Counted from the stretch's first letter, positions 36,131-46,600 are shown. The stretch: DNA of 64,000 bases from Nitrospirillum viridazoti CBAmc (GCF_000730165.1 NZ_CP022111.1:1736001-1800000); one strand, 5' to 3'. The notes: generated from the letters alone by a model not told the origin. Made by a program: numbers and translations.

Positions 36131-36261
36131 GCCGGGGCGGCGCACAAGCGCCGGCTGAAATTGGCCCCTCGCCGTCACCCCATAATGGCATTGATTTGCC
36201 TTGCCCCTGCAATACCATGGACGCTAACGCCCTGATTTGCGGGGATGCCTGATTTACGGGG

Positions 36262-37176
36262 ATGAACGCGGGGGACACTGAAACCATGCTGCAGATCGAC
36301 GGTCTGACGCACACCTATGCCAACGGCGTGCAGGCGCTGCGTGGCCTGACCCTGGACATTCCCCGGGGGATGTTCGGCCTGCTGGGCCCCAACGGCGCCG
36401 GCAAATCCACCCTGATGCGCATCGTCGCCACCCTGCAGCAGCCGTCCGGCGGCCGCGTCACCTTCGATGGTGTCAACGTGCTGGCGGAACCCCAGCGCCT
36501 GCGCCGGGCCCTGGGCTACCTGCCCCAGGAATTCGGCGTCTATCCCCGCGTTTCGGCGGAGGACATGCTGGACCACCTGGCTGTGCTGAAGGGCCTGTCC
36601 AACAAGGCGGAACGGCGGGAGCAGGTCACCGCCCTGCTGCAACAGACCAACCTGTACGATGTGCGCAAGAAGGCCCTGTCCGGCTTCTCCGGCGGCATGC
36701 GCCAGCGCTTCGGCATCGCCCAGGCCCTGCTGGGCGACCCGCGCCTGATCATCGTGGATGAGCCCACCGCCGGCTTGGACCCCGAGGAACGCAACCGCTT
36801 CCACGGCCTGTTGTCGGAGATCGGGGAGAATGTGGTGGTCATCCTGTCCACCCACATCGTCGACGACGTGGCCGACCTGTGCCCGCGCATGGCCATCATC
36901 GAGGGCGGGCAAATCGTGGCCCAGGGCGACCCCGCTGCCCTGATCGAGGGCATGCGCGGCCGCGTCTGGCGCAAGGTGGTGGCCAAGGCGGAGGTCGAGG
37001 CCTACCGCCAATCCCACCAGGTCATCGCCACGCGGTTGGTGGGCGGGCGCAGCGTGCTGCACGTCCTGGCCGACAGCGACCCCGGTGCCGGGTTCGAGGC
37101 GGTGGCGGGTGATTTGGAGGACGTCTATTTCGCGGCCCTGTACCAGCGGCGCCATCCTGCGGTGCTGGCCGCCTGA
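36262..37176 (+). CDS. ABC transporter ATP-binding protein
   Basis: 304 aa. Walker A GPNGAGKST, Q-loop YLPQEFGVYP, signature FSGGMRQR, Walker B RLIIVDEPTAGLD, and H-loop STHIVDD. The C-terminal 90 residues are a short accessory domain seen in ABC-2-type exporters. It pairs with the permease-peptidase gene 54 bases downstream on the same strand. ATG 36286 (MLQIDGLTHTY) is an equally good start. Substrate unknown. Confidence 0.93.
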   Translation: MNAGDTETMLQIDGLTHTYANGVQALRGLTLDIPRGMFGLLGPNGAGKSTLMRIVATLQQPSGGRVTFDGVNVLAEPQRLRRALGYLPQEFGVYPRVSAEDMLDHLAVLKGLSNKAERREQVTALLQQTNLYDVRKKALSGFSGGMRQRFGIAQALLGDPRLIIVDEPTAGLDPEERNRFHGLLSEIGENVVVILSTHIVDDVADLCPRMAIIEGGQIVAQGDPAALIEGMRGRVWRKVVAKAEVEAYRQSHQVIATRLVGGRSVLHVLADSDPGAGFEAVAGDLEDVYFAALYQRRHPAVLAA

Positions 37177-37230
37177 CGCCGCCGGCCCCTGACCGCCCTT
37201 CCCCTTTTTCCGCAACGGACAGGTCACCCC

Positions 37231-40200
37231 ATGGCCGCGCTGTGCCTTCTTGCCCGCATCGCCTGGTTCGAGCTGCGCTATCAGCTGCGCCAGCCGGCGT
37301 TGATCATCAACTTCCTCATCTTCTTCCTCATCACCTTCCTGGCCACGACGGTGGAGCAGATACAGGTGGGCGGCCGCAGCAACGGCGTCCACATGGACAG
37401 CCCCTTCGTGGTGCTGCAGATCGCGGGCATCCTCAGCCTGTTCGCCATGACCATGGTGCTGCGCGGCCTGACCGACCCGGTGCTGCGCGACGCCGACACG
37501 GGCATGGCGGGCATGGTGGGCGCGACCCCGGTGCCCCGCCCCCTGCTGCTGGGCGGGCGCCTGATGGGCGCCATCATCGCCTGCGCCTTCGCCATCTCCT
37601 CCTGCCAATGGGGCATCATCGTCGGACGCCTGGCCTGGTGGGTGGATCCGGAACATTTCGGCGCCTTCCGCCCCCTGGATTACCTGTACGCGCTGGGCGT
37701 GTTCAGCGTTCCCAACATGCTGGTCACGGGCGCGCTGTTCTTCGCCGTGGCGGCCTTCACCCGTCGCCAGATGGCGACGTATGTGGTCATGATCGCCCTG
37801 ATCGGCATCTACGCCGTCAGCAGCAACGCCATGTCCGACCCCAGCTACCGCACGCTGGTCGGTTATCTCGACCCCTTCGGCTTGTCGCCCTACGCCAACG
37901 TCACCCGCTATTGGACGGTGGTGGAGCGTAACACCCAGCTGCCGCCCCTGGCCGGCATCCTGCTGGCCAACCGGGCGATATGGATCGGAGTCGGCCTGGC
38001 GCTGTTCGGCATCGGGCTGGCGGGGGACGCCTGGGCGGTGCGGCGGGGGCCCCGGCCGGCTGCCGCCGCCAAGGTGGCCACGGACGCGACCCTTCCGCCG
38101 GCCGTGCTCCGGCCCGTCCCGCCCCGCCTGGGTTTGGGCGCGGCGTGGCTGATGCTCCGCCGCCGCCTGGCGTTCGAGGTGGGCGCCACCCTGCGCAGCC
38201 CCAGCTTCTGGATCCTGCTGGCACTCAGCACCATCAACATGACGGCGTCGCTGCTGCTGCAGAACAAATGGTACGGCACGGAAACCTACCCCGTGACCCG
38301 CCTCATGGTGTTGCTGATCCTGGGCACCTTCACCATCGCGCCGCTGGCCATCGCCAGCTATTACACGGGTGAGCTGGTGTGGCGGGAACGCCAGGCGGGC
38401 ATGGCCGACATCGTGGGCGCCACACCGGCCCCCGGCTGGGTCTTCACCCTGTCCAAGTTCCTGACAGTGGCCCTGGTCATGGCCGGTCTATGGCTGGTCG
38501 CCATCCTGCCATCGGTCGGGGTGCAGATCGCCCGGGGGCCCGTGGCCATCGAGCCCGGCCTGTACCTGACGCCGCTGCTGGGCATGGCCTTCCCCGACAT
38601 GTTGATCGTGGCGGCGTTGACCCTGTTCGCGCAGGTGCTGTCGCCCAACAAGTTCGTCGGCTATGCCGTCATGGTGGTCTACACCGTCCTGCTGGCGACG
38701 GCGCAACGCCTGGGGCTGGAGGACAACCTGCTGCTGTACGGCGGCGCGCCGGACCTGCACCTGTCCGATATGAACGGCTATGGCCATTTCCTGGCGGGCC
38801 ATACCTGGTTCAGCGTTTATTGGGGGGCGGCTGCCGTGCTGCTGCTGCTGCTGACCCACCTGATGTGGCCGCGCAGCCGCACCCTGACCTGGCGCGACCG
38901 GGGCCGGGCGCTGATGACCGGCTGGACCCTGCCCACCGGCGCCCTGGCGGGATTGCTGCTGGCGGCCTTCGTCGCCAGCGGGGTGTGGATCCACCACAAC
39001 ACCCATGACCTGAACACCTTCCACAGCCGGGACGGGGACGAGGCCCAGGAGGTGGCGTTCGAGCAAGCCTACCGCCGGTACGAGAGCCTGCCCCAACCCC
39101 GCATCACGAGCGTGTCGGTCGATGTGGACCTTTATCCCGCGGTCCAGGGCTTCGACGCGCGCGGACGCTATGTCCTGGAAAACCATACGCAAGCCCCTCT
39201 GTCCCAGGTGCACATGGTCCTGCCCGTCGGTATCGACTTGGAGAAAGCGTCGCTGGAAGGCGCGCGGCTGACCACCGAGGATCACGCGCTGAACTACTAC
39301 ATCTTCACCCTGGACCAGCCGCTGGCCCCCGGGGACCGTCGCTCCCTGGACTTCACCATCGGCCAACGCCACCCGGGTTTCACCAACAACGCCCGCGCCC
39401 CCATGGTGGTGGATAACGGCAGCTTCATCGGCTATGGCCGCGCGCTGCCCGTCATCGGCTTCACCAAGGCCCGGCTGCTGCAGGACCGGTTCCGCCGCCG
39501 CAAGCACGGGCTGGAGCCCATCGACCGCATGGCCAAGCTGGAGGACCAGAGCCAGTGGACGGTGTCGGACCTGGGCCCCGACGCCGACTTCGTGGATTTC
39601 GAGACCACCATCTCCACCGTGCCGGACCAGATCGCCATAGCGCCGGGCTACCTGGAGAAGGAATGGATGGCCAAGGACGCGATGGGCTGCGACCGCCGCT
39701 ATTTCCACTATCGCACCGACACCCCCATCGCCCATTTCGAATCCTGGCTGTCCGCCCGCTACACCGTGGCGCGCGACACCTGGGGCGAGGGCGAGCACGC
39801 CGTGGACCTGGCGGTGTATTACCATCAGCCCCACGCCTGGAACGTGGACCGCATGATGCAGGGCATGAAGCGGGCGTTGACGTACGCCAGCCAGAACTTC
39901 GGCCCCTATCAGCACCGGCAGTTGCGGGTGCTGGAGTTCCCGGACTACAGCCGCTTCGCCCAAAGCTTTCCCAACACGGTTCCCTATTCCGAGGGCATCG
40001 GCTTCGTCAGCGACCTGCGCGACAAGACCAAGATCGATCCGGTGTTCTACGTCACGGCGCACGAAGTAGCCCATCAATGGTGGGGCCACCAACTGATCGC
40101 CGCCAACGTCCAGGGCGGCACCCTGCTGGTGGAAAGCCTGGCGCAGTACACCGCCCTGATGGTGATGGAGCATGAATACGGCCCCAACCAGATCCGCAAG

Positions 40201-40848
40201 TTCCTGAAGTTCGAACTGGACCGCTACCTGGGCGCGCGTGGGCACGAGGATCTGGAGGAGTTGCCGCTGGTGCGGGTGGAGGGGCAGCCCTACATCCACT
40301 ACCAGAAGGGCTCGCTGGCCATGTACGCGCTCAAGGATTATCTGGGCGAGGAGACGGTGAACCGGGCGCTGGCCCGCCTGCTGAAGGAAAGCCGGGCCCG
40401 CACCGACCGCTACGCCCTGTCCACCGACCTGGTGGCGGCCTTGAAGGCGGAGGCGCCGGACCAGGCCGACCTGATCAGCGACATGCTGGAAAAGATCATC
40501 CTGTACGACCTGAAGGTCACGGCCTCGCATGCCGAGGCCCTGCCCGACGGCCGGTACAAGGTCAGCGTGACCGTCAGCGCCGCCAAATTCGAGGCGGACG
40601 GCCAAGGCAAGGAGGCGCCCATCCCCTTCGTCGCCATGCCCATCGACATCGGTCTGTTCAGCGCCGAGCCGGGGAAAGGGGCCTTCGGTGACCACGACGT
40701 CATCCACCTGGCCAAGCACCCGCTTCATTTCGGCGACCAGACCATCGAGCTGGTGGTGGACAGGAAGCCGGCGTTCGTCGGCATCGATCCCTACAACAAG
40801 CTGATCGACCGCAATTCCGACGACAACGTGGCGCGGCTCGGTCCGTAA
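37231..40848 (+). CDS. ABC-2 permease fused to M1 aminopeptidase
   Basis: 1205 aa, one continuous frame. Residues about 1-600 carry two sets of ABC-2-like transmembrane helices (first helix in PALIINFLIFFLITFLATTV; second set from about 325; last helix about 570-590). Residues about 620-1205 are a periplasmic M1-type metallopeptidase: an N-terminal beta domain, then the zinc motif HEVAHQW (944-950) and the third ligand Glu968 in VESLAQYTALM, 19 residues after the second His, as in this fusion family. Tyr in KGSLAMYALKDYL may stabilise the transition state; a classical GAMEN exopeptidase motif is replaced by SEGIGFV. Operon partner: the ABC ATPase just upstream. Substrate unknown. Confidence 0.9.
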   Translation: MAALCLLARIAWFELRYQLRQPALIINFLIFFLITFLATTVEQIQVGGRSNGVHMDSPFVVLQIAGILSLFAMTMVLRGLTDPVLRDADTGMAGMVGATPVPRPLLLGGRLMGAIIACAFAISSCQWGIIVGRLAWWVDPEHFGAFRPLDYLYALGVFSVPNMLVTGALFFAVAAFTRRQMATYVVMIALIGIYAVSSNAMSDPSYRTLVGYLDPFGLSPYANVTRYWTVVERNTQLPPLAGILLANRAIWIGVGLALFGIGLAGDAWAVRRGPRPAAAAKVATDATLPPAVLRPVPPRLGLGAAWLMLRRRLAFEVGATLRSPSFWILLALSTINMTASLLLQNKWYGTETYPVTRLMVLLILGTFTIAPLAIASYYTGELVWRERQAGMADIVGATPAPGWVFTLSKFLTVALVMAGLWLVAILPSVGVQIARGPVAIEPGLYLTPLLGMAFPDMLIVAALTLFAQVLSPNKFVGYAVMVVYTVLLATAQRLGLEDNLLLYGGAPDLHLSDMNGYGHFLAGHTWFSVYWGAAAVLLLLLTHLMWPRSRTLTWRDRGRALMTGWTLPTGALAGLLLAAFVASGVWIHHNTHDLNTFHSRDGDEAQEVAFEQAYRRYESLPQPRITSVSVDVDLYPAVQGFDARGRYVLENHTQAPLSQVHMVLPVGIDLEKASLEGARLTTEDHALNYYIFTLDQPLAPGDRRSLDFTIGQRHPGFTNNARAPMVVDNGSFIGYGRALPVIGFTKARLLQDRFRRRKHGLEPIDRMAKLEDQSQWTVSDLGPDADFVDFETTISTVPDQIAIAPGYLEKEWMAKDAMGCDRRYFHYRTDTPIAHFESWLSARYTVARDTWGEGEHAVDLAVYYHQPHAWNVDRMMQGMKRALTYASQNFGPYQHRQLRVLEFPDYSRFAQSFPNTVPYSEGIGFVSDLRDKTKIDPVFYVTAHEVAHQWWGHQLIAANVQGGTLLVESLAQYTALMVMEHEYGPNQIRKFLKFELDRYLGARGHEDLEELPLVRVEGQPYIHYQKGSLAMYALKDYLGEETVNRALARLLKESRARTDRYALSTDLVAALKAEAPDQADLISDMLEKIILYDLKVTASHAEALPDGRYKVSVTVSAAKFEADGQGKEAPIPFVAMPIDIGLFSAEPGKGAFGDHDVIHLAKHPLHFGDQTIELVVDRKPAFVGIDPYNKLIDRNSDDNVARLGP

Positions 40849-40872
40849 ACCTGGGCCAGTGACGGCGTGAAC

Positions 40873-40946
40873 AACGGCAGTGACGCGTGGGGCAGTGACG
40901 CGGGGGGCGGTGACGCGGTGCCCTGGTGCCCCCCGTCACTGCCGTT
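40873..40946 (+). terminator. hairpin with alternative pairings after the fusion gene
   Basis: AACGGCAGTGACG (40873-40885) can pair with CGTCACTGCCGTT (40934-40946). A second copy at 40891-40908 (GGCAGTGACGCGGGGGGC) can pair with the same 3' arm. Three imperfect GGCAGTGACGCG-like repeats occupy this 75-bp stretch. Only a short T-run follows, so terminator function is tentative. Confidence 0.5.
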
Positions 40947-41086
40947 TCCATTCCTGCGCGTAAAATGCCGGCGCCAGGCGGATTCCGCCCGTTGCAGGGT
41001 GGGATGGGACGGCCCGGCCTGCTAGGGTGCCCCGCGAAGCCGGGGCATACGCCCCCAAAACCATATCCGGAGGCCACCCCCCACCC

Positions 41087-42832
41087 ATGGTGCATGAGAC
41101 CCCCCTGATCGCCATCATCGTCGGCGGCCTTGGCTGCGCCTTCGTCCTGGGCGCCATCGCCACCCGCCTGCGCATCTCCCCCCTGGTGGGGTATTTGCTG
41201 GCGGGGGTCATCCTGGGCCCGTTCACGCCGGGCTTCGTCGCCGACCAGCACCTGGCGTCGCAGCTGGCGGAGATCGGCGTCATCCTGCTGATGTTCGGGG
41301 TGGGCCTGCATTTCTCCCTGTCCGATCTCATGTCGGTGAAACTGATCGCCATTCCGGGCGCGCTGGCACAGATCGGCGTCGCCACCCTGATGGGCATGGG
41401 CTTGGCCCGCCTGATGGGCTGGGGCCTGGGGGCGGGGTTGGTCTTCGGCCTGGCCCTGTCGGTCGCCAGCACGGTGGTGCTGTTACGCACGCTGCAGGAA
41501 CGCCGGCTGATGGAAACGCAGGGCGGCAAGATCGCCATCGGCTGGCTGGTGGTGGAGGACATGGCCATGGTGCTGGCGCTGGTGCTGCTGCCGGCGCTGG
41601 GTGACCTGCTGGGCGGCATGGGCTCGCCCCCCCTGTCGCAGTTGGCCCTGACCCTGGCGTTGACCCTGGGCAAGGTGGCCCTGTTCGTCGCCCTGATGCT
41701 GGTGGGCGGGCGCCGGCTGATCCCCTGGGTGTTGCACCGCGTCACCCAGACCGGTTCACGTGAGCTGTTCCGCCTGGCCGTGCTGGCAGTGGCGTTGGGC
41801 GTGGCCTTCGGCGCGGCCGAGCTGTTCGGCGTGTCCTTCGCGCTGGGCGCCTTTTTCGCCGGCATGACCCTGGCCGAATCCCCCCTGGCGCATGAGGCGG
41901 CAGAGGAATCGCTGCCGCTGCGCGACGCCTTCGCCGTGCTGTTCTTCGTGTCGGTGGGCATGCTGTTCGACTGGCACATCCTGATCGACCATCCGCTGCC
42001 CCTACTGGGCACCCTGGCCATCATCCTGGTGGGCAAGGTGGTGGCAGCCTACGTGCTGGTGCGCGCCTTCCGCCACAGCGTCCCCACGGCACTGACCATC
42101 GCCGGCGGTCTGGCGCAGATCGGCGAATTCTCCTTCATCCTGGCAGCGTTCGGCGTGGATCTGGGCCTGCTGCCCCCCACGGGGCAAAGCCTGATCCTGG
42201 CGGGCGCCATCCTGTCCATCCTGTTGAACCCGCTGGTGTTCATCGGCCTGCAGCGCCTGGCCGCCCGGCGCCAACGCAAAGCGGCGGCGGCCACCGGCGA
42301 GGCGGAGACGGCGGAGGCCCCGGCCAAGGTCAAGACCTTTTCTGCACCGGAACCTACCGCCCTGACCGACCATGCCATCATCATCGGGTACGGCCGTGTC
42401 GGTCGCCTGGTGGGCGAGGCCCTGCGCCAGGACGGCACGCCCGTGCTGGTGGTGGAAGAGGACGCTGGCATCCTGGAACAACTGCGCGGCGCCGGGCAGG
42501 AGGTCATCGCCGGCAATGCGGCCCAGCCGGATGTGTTGGCCGCCGCCAACCTGGATGGCGCGCGGTGGCTGTTCGTGGCCGTGCCCAACAGCTTCGAGGC
42601 GGGGCAGGTGGTGGCCCAGGCGCGCAAGCGCAACCCGCATCTGGACATCATCGCCCGCGCCCATACCGACGCCGCCGTGGACCATCTGCGCCAGCACGGC
42701 GCCAGCCTGGTCATCATGGGCGAGCGGGAAATCGCCCAGGCCATGCTGTCCCACACCCACGGCCTGCGCATCCCCGACCCCGCCCCCAGCCGAACGGATC
42801 CGCCCGACGGCGTGGTGGCTGAGGCGGTATAA
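41087..42832 (+). CDS. ybaL: YbaL/KefB-type CPA2 cation:proton antiporter with TrkA-N domain
   Basis: 581 aa. About 12 transmembrane helices (residues 5-385) of the monovalent cation:proton antiporter-2 family: RISPLVGYLLAGVILGPFTPG, the GVGLHFSLSDLM block, VASTVVLLRTL, FFAGMTLAESPLAHEAAEESLPLRDAFAVLFFVSVG, and GLAQIGEFSFILA. A cytoplasmic TrkA-N/RCK domain follows (HAIIIGYGRVGRLVGEAL, ADP/NAD-binding GxGxxG). YbaL is inferred from length and end sequence (QAMLSHTHGLRIP). Likely potassium or sodium efflux tied to redox or pH. ATG 41087 follows CCGGAGG; convergent with vapC, the stops abutting. Confidence 0.92.
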   Translation: MVHETPLIAIIVGGLGCAFVLGAIATRLRISPLVGYLLAGVILGPFTPGFVADQHLASQLAEIGVILLMFGVGLHFSLSDLMSVKLIAIPGALAQIGVATLMGMGLARLMGWGLGAGLVFGLALSVASTVVLLRTLQERRLMETQGGKIAIGWLVVEDMAMVLALVLLPALGDLLGGMGSPPLSQLALTLALTLGKVALFVALMLVGGRRLIPWVLHRVTQTGSRELFRLAVLAVALGVAFGAAELFGVSFALGAFFAGMTLAESPLAHEAAEESLPLRDAFAVLFFVSVGMLFDWHILIDHPLPLLGTLAIILVGKVVAAYVLVRAFRHSVPTALTIAGGLAQIGEFSFILAAFGVDLGLLPPTGQSLILAGAILSILLNPLVFIGLQRLAARRQRKAAAATGEAETAEAPAKVKTFSAPEPTALTDHAIIIGYGRVGRLVGEALRQDGTPVLVVEEDAGILEQLRGAGQEVIAGNAAQPDVLAAANLDGARWLFVAVPNSFEAGQVVAQARKRNPHLDIIARAHTDAAVDHLRQHGASLVIMGEREIAQAMLSHTHGLRIPDPAPSRTDPPDGVVAEAV

Positions 42833-43285
42833 TCAAGTTTTGCGGCCGAGGGCCGTTGCCAACAGGGGGGATGGACTGTCGGCAAAGGGGTTGACCAGGG
42901 TGACCCCACCCAAAGTCCGACCATCCTGGCCATCTTCGGTGATCAACAATCGACACCCCGCCCGTTTGGCGGTCGCCCATATCATGGCATCCCAGAATGA
43001 CCAGTTATGGGCGGCCACCGCGTCCATGGCTTCCACCAGGCAAATCTCGTCCGCCGCCACGACGGGCAAAGCGTCGCGCCATACCTGAACCATGGCCGCC
43101 GCCCGCACAGCCGGCACCTTGTGACGCCCTGTCAACGTGCGAAACAATTCCGCCAGCGCCTGAACCGTCAGGACGCAGTCACGCCCACGAGCCCGCGCCA
43201 AGACGTCCACCGCTTTGCGATGTCTTTCCCCGGCCTGGTTGTCAGCGGCGTAGACTAGAACGTTCGTGTCGATTGTGAACCGCAT
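42833..43285 (-). CDS. vapC: PIN-domain toxin (VapC-like ribonuclease)
   Basis: 150 aa with the PIN metal-binding acids: D6 in TIDTNVLVYA, E near 46 in QALAELFRTL, D in VEAMDAVAAHNWSFWDAMIWATA, and TEDGQDG at the C-terminal strand. PIN toxins cut RNA, often initiator tRNA or rRNA. It follows its antitoxin by 8 bases. GTG at 43291 is a possible earlier start. The C-terminus extends a little beyond the usual 130-140 residues. Confidence 0.88.
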   Translation of the reverse strand: MRFTIDTNVLVYAADNQAGERHRKAVDVLARARGRDCVLTVQALAELFRTLTGRHKVPAVRAAAMVQVWRDALPVVAADEICLVEAMDAVAAHNWSFWDAMIWATAKRAGCRLLITEDGQDGRTLGGVTLVNPFADSPSPLLATALGRKT

Positions 43286-43293
43286 GGACACGC

Positions 43294-43530
43294 TCAGCGG
43301 TCCTCATACAACTCATCCCGGCTGAAGGTTCCGCCCCCCAGGGGCAGTCCTTCCTCAAGCATCGCCAACAGCCTATCCCAAGCCCCCTCATCCGCCGGAG
43401 CCGTATAGGGCACGAGCTTGGCAACCGGCGTCCCTCTGCGGGTAATGATCACGGTTTCCCCATCAGCGGCTTCGCCAAGAATGTCCGAGAACTGCTGATT
43501 GGCATCACGGGCCGAAACAATGCGGGTCAT
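43294..43530 (-). CDS. vapB: Phd/YefM-family antitoxin (VapB)
   Basis: 78 aa. N-terminal MTRIVSARDANQQFSDILGEA and TVIITRRGTPVAKLVPY define the Phd/YefM DNA-binding fold; the acidic C-terminal tail (GGGTFSRDELYEDR) would wrap the PIN toxin. Start 43530 gives the family N-terminus; the open frame extends to 43584. A palindrome lies 66-99 bases upstream and may be the operator. Confidence 0.88.
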   Translation of the reverse strand: MTRIVSARDANQQFSDILGEAADGETVIITRRGTPVAKLVPYTAPADEGAWDRLLAMLEEGLPLGGGTFSRDELYEDR

Positions 43531-43595
43531 GATAGTCGCCAAGGGGTGGGATTGAGAGCCACCCTGCCAGAATGGCCCCCGCAATCCCCTGAATC

Positions 43596-43629
43596 AAGGG
43601 CAATGTAGGTACATACCTACATCGCCCTT
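43596..43629. promoter_or_regulatory. 34-bp near-perfect palindrome upstream of vapBC
   Basis: AAGGGCAATGTAGGTA (43596-43611) and TACCTACATCGCCCTT (43614-43629) are reverse complements with one mismatch, leaving a two-base centre. The core GTAGGTACATACCTAC is perfectly symmetric apart from the centre. It sits between the end of the tricorn protease gene and the start of vapB, so it could be an operator for vapBC or a termination hairpin for the protease; no strong T-run supports the latter. Confidence 0.6.
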
Positions 43630-43636
43630 TCCGCTT

Positions 43637-46600
43637 TCACCGACCCGTCTCCGGCAGCACCGGCTTGCGGTCCGGGTAGGCCGGGCGGGTGAAGGTCTGG
43701 GGCGGGTTTTTGGCCAGTTGGTCCAGCGCCACGGCCACCGCCTTTTCCAGCTGCGGGTCGTGGCCCTGGCGCACCAGGGCGGGGTCCTGCTCCACCTCCA
43801 CATCCGGCGGGATACCGATGTTCTCCACCTCCCACTCGCCATGGGTGCCGTAGAGCGCCCAGCGCGGCGCGGTGATGGAGCCGCCGTCCATCAGCGGGGG
43901 ATAGCCGCCGATGCCCACCAGGCCGCCCCAGGTGCGCACCCCCACCAGGGTGCCCAGCTTGGCCTTGCGGAACAGCCAGGGCAGCGCGTCGCCGCCGGAG
44001 CCCGACATCTGGTTGATGATCATGACCTTGGGACCGTAAATGGCCTGCGCCGGCTCCACCATCTCCTCTCCCTCGCGGGTGGCGTCGATCATCTGCGGCG
44101 TCTTCTTCATCTGTTCGACGATGAAGTCCGCGATCTGGCCGCCATGGTTGAAGCGCTCATCCACGATGGCGCCCTGCTTGCCCACCTGCGAGTAGTAGTA
44201 GCGGTTGAAGTTGGCGAAGCCGCCCGCCGCCGTGTCCGGCAGGTAGACGTAGGCCAGGCGCCCGCCCGACAGCTGGTCCACCTTGCGCCGGTTCTCCTCC
44301 ATCCAGGTGTGCAGGCGCAGCTTGGTTTCCGAGGGCAAGGGCACCACCGTCACCTGGCGCGACCCGCTGCCGTCGGCCTTGGGGCCCACGGTCAGCACCG
44401 TCTGCTTGCCGGCCGTGCCCAGGAAGTAGCGGTAGACCTCCTGGTCCGTCTTGACCTCGTTGCCGTTGACCGCCAGCAACAGGTCACCCACGGCGACGTT
44501 GACGCCCGGCTGGGTCAGGGGCGCCCGGGCGCCGGGCGTCCAGTTCTCGCCCTCCAGGATGCGGGCGAACTGGTAACGGCCGGCCACGACGCGGTAGTCG
44601 GCGCCCAGCAGGCCGACGCTGACCTTGTCCTGCTTGGGGAAGGCGCCGCCGCCCACGAAGGTGTGGCCCAGGCCGATGTGCCCGGTCATCTCCGCGAACA
44701 GGGTGTTAAGGTCCACGCGGCCCGCCAGCGCCTCCAGGAAGGGGGCGTAGACCTGTTCAGCCTTGGCCAAATCCAGGCCCTGGGCCTTGGGGTCGTAGAG
44801 GAAGTCGCGCTCGATGCGCCAGGCCTCATGGTACATCTGCCGCCACTCGGCCCGGGGGTCGACCCAGACCTGCATCTCATCCAGCTTCAGGGCGCCGGCC
44901 CCGGCGTCGGGCGCCTTGTCGGCGCCGTTCACGAACCAGCGGCCGTGCTGGGCGTACAGCACCTTGCGCCCATCGGCGGAGACGAAGAAGCTGCCGGCGT
45001 CCACGCCATCCACGAACTTGTCGGTCTTGCGCGTCTTCAGGTCGAAGCGCGCGACCTCCAGGCTGGGCGGGCCGTTCTCGTCGCCATCCAGGTAATCCTC
45101 GTCCGTCAGGGCCACGGGCTGGGCGGCGGCGAAGACGATACCCTCCGTCCCGACCTCGATGCCCGCCAGGTTCACGCGCGGGATGGGCAGGGCCAGGGTG
45201 CGCTGGTCCAGGCCGGCGAAGTCGATGCGGACCTCCGCAACCTTCTTGCCATCACCCTTCTTGTCATCCCCTTTCTTGTCGCCATCATCCTGGCCGGCCT
45301 TCTTGCCATCGCCGGCCGCTTCCTCATCACTCTCCGGCGCCAGGGGTGAGGGCAGGTCGCGGCGCAGCACCATGACGTAGACGCGTCCGTCGGTGGCGCG
45401 GCCCATGCTGGACATGTCCAGCCAGCCCTGGTCCAGGCCGTTGTTGGTAAAGGCCACGAAGTACAGGTACTTGCCGCCGCGGTCGAAGCGGGGGGATGCG
45501 GCGTTGCTGCGCCCGTCCGTCACCATCTGCGTCTTCTTGTCGGCCAGGCTGTAGACGTAGATGCCGTGCAGGTGGTTGGGCAGCTGCTTGGCGTAAGCGA
45601 TCCAGCGGCTGTCCGGCGACCACGCCGGGTTCAGCTGGCTGGCCGGGCTATCATAGCGGTCGGTGTCCACCTTCACCGGTGTGGGATGATCCACATCGAC
45701 CACCCACAGGTTCAGCCGCTTGTCGGTGTAGACGATCTTCTTGCTGTCGGGCGACCACAGCGGCCCGTAGAAATAGCTGGGCGGCTGGCCCAGGCCGATG
45801 ACCTTCACCGGCCCCAGCCCATCGGCGGAGCGCAGGTGCAGGGCGTACTCCCCACCCTGGTCGGAGAACCAGGCCACGGTCTTGCCGTCCGGCGACCAGG
45901 CGGGGTCGCGGTCGGCCACGCCGGGGCTTTGCGTCAGGTTGCGCACGTCGCCCTTTTCCGCCGGCACGGACAGGATCTCGCCATGGGTTTCGAACAGCAC
46001 CCGCTTGCCGGTGGGCGAGAGGGCCGCGTGCAGGATCTGGCCCGGATCCAGAGTTTCCAGGTGGGCCCGGGTCTGCGGCAGTTCGCCGGAGATGGTCACC
46101 GGCACGGCATGCGCCTGGCGGGTCGTGGTGTCGTATAGGTTCAGGGTGCCGAACTGGTCATAGACGATACCGCCCGGGCCGGCCGCCGCCGACTGGATGT
46201 CGAAGCCCCTCTCATTACGGACAACGGACGTGACCTTGGCCGTCTTGACGTCATAGGCGTAGAGGGCCACCGGCCCCTCGCGGTCCGACAGGAAATAGAC
46301 GGTGTCGCCCACCCACAGCGGATTGCGGTCGTTGGAGTTGTCGCGCGGGATCTTGACCACGCTGCTGTCGCTCAGCGCGGCGATCCACACGCGCGAGGTC
46401 TGGCCGCCGCGGTAATGCTTCCACGCCGGCTGCCACTGCGAGAAGGGCACGTAGGCCAGGCGGCCGCCGTCCGGCGAATAGCTGGCCTGGAAGCCGGAGG
46501 GCAGCGGCAGCTGGGTGGCGGTGCCGCCGGTGACGGGGATGGTATAGAGCTGCTCCAGATCACGCGGCGTGGTGCGCGGTGTGCGGAACAGCACGTTCTT

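Noticed and set aside
38488-40728. 746-aa open frame antisense to the permease-M1 gene
   Set aside because: Shadow ORF with G/H/Q/V-rich composition and no motif; the opposite strand has conserved domains throughout.
43718-45349. 543-aa open frame antisense to the tricorn gene
   Set aside because: Complementary shadow of conserved S41/PDZ sequence; no ribosome site or domain.
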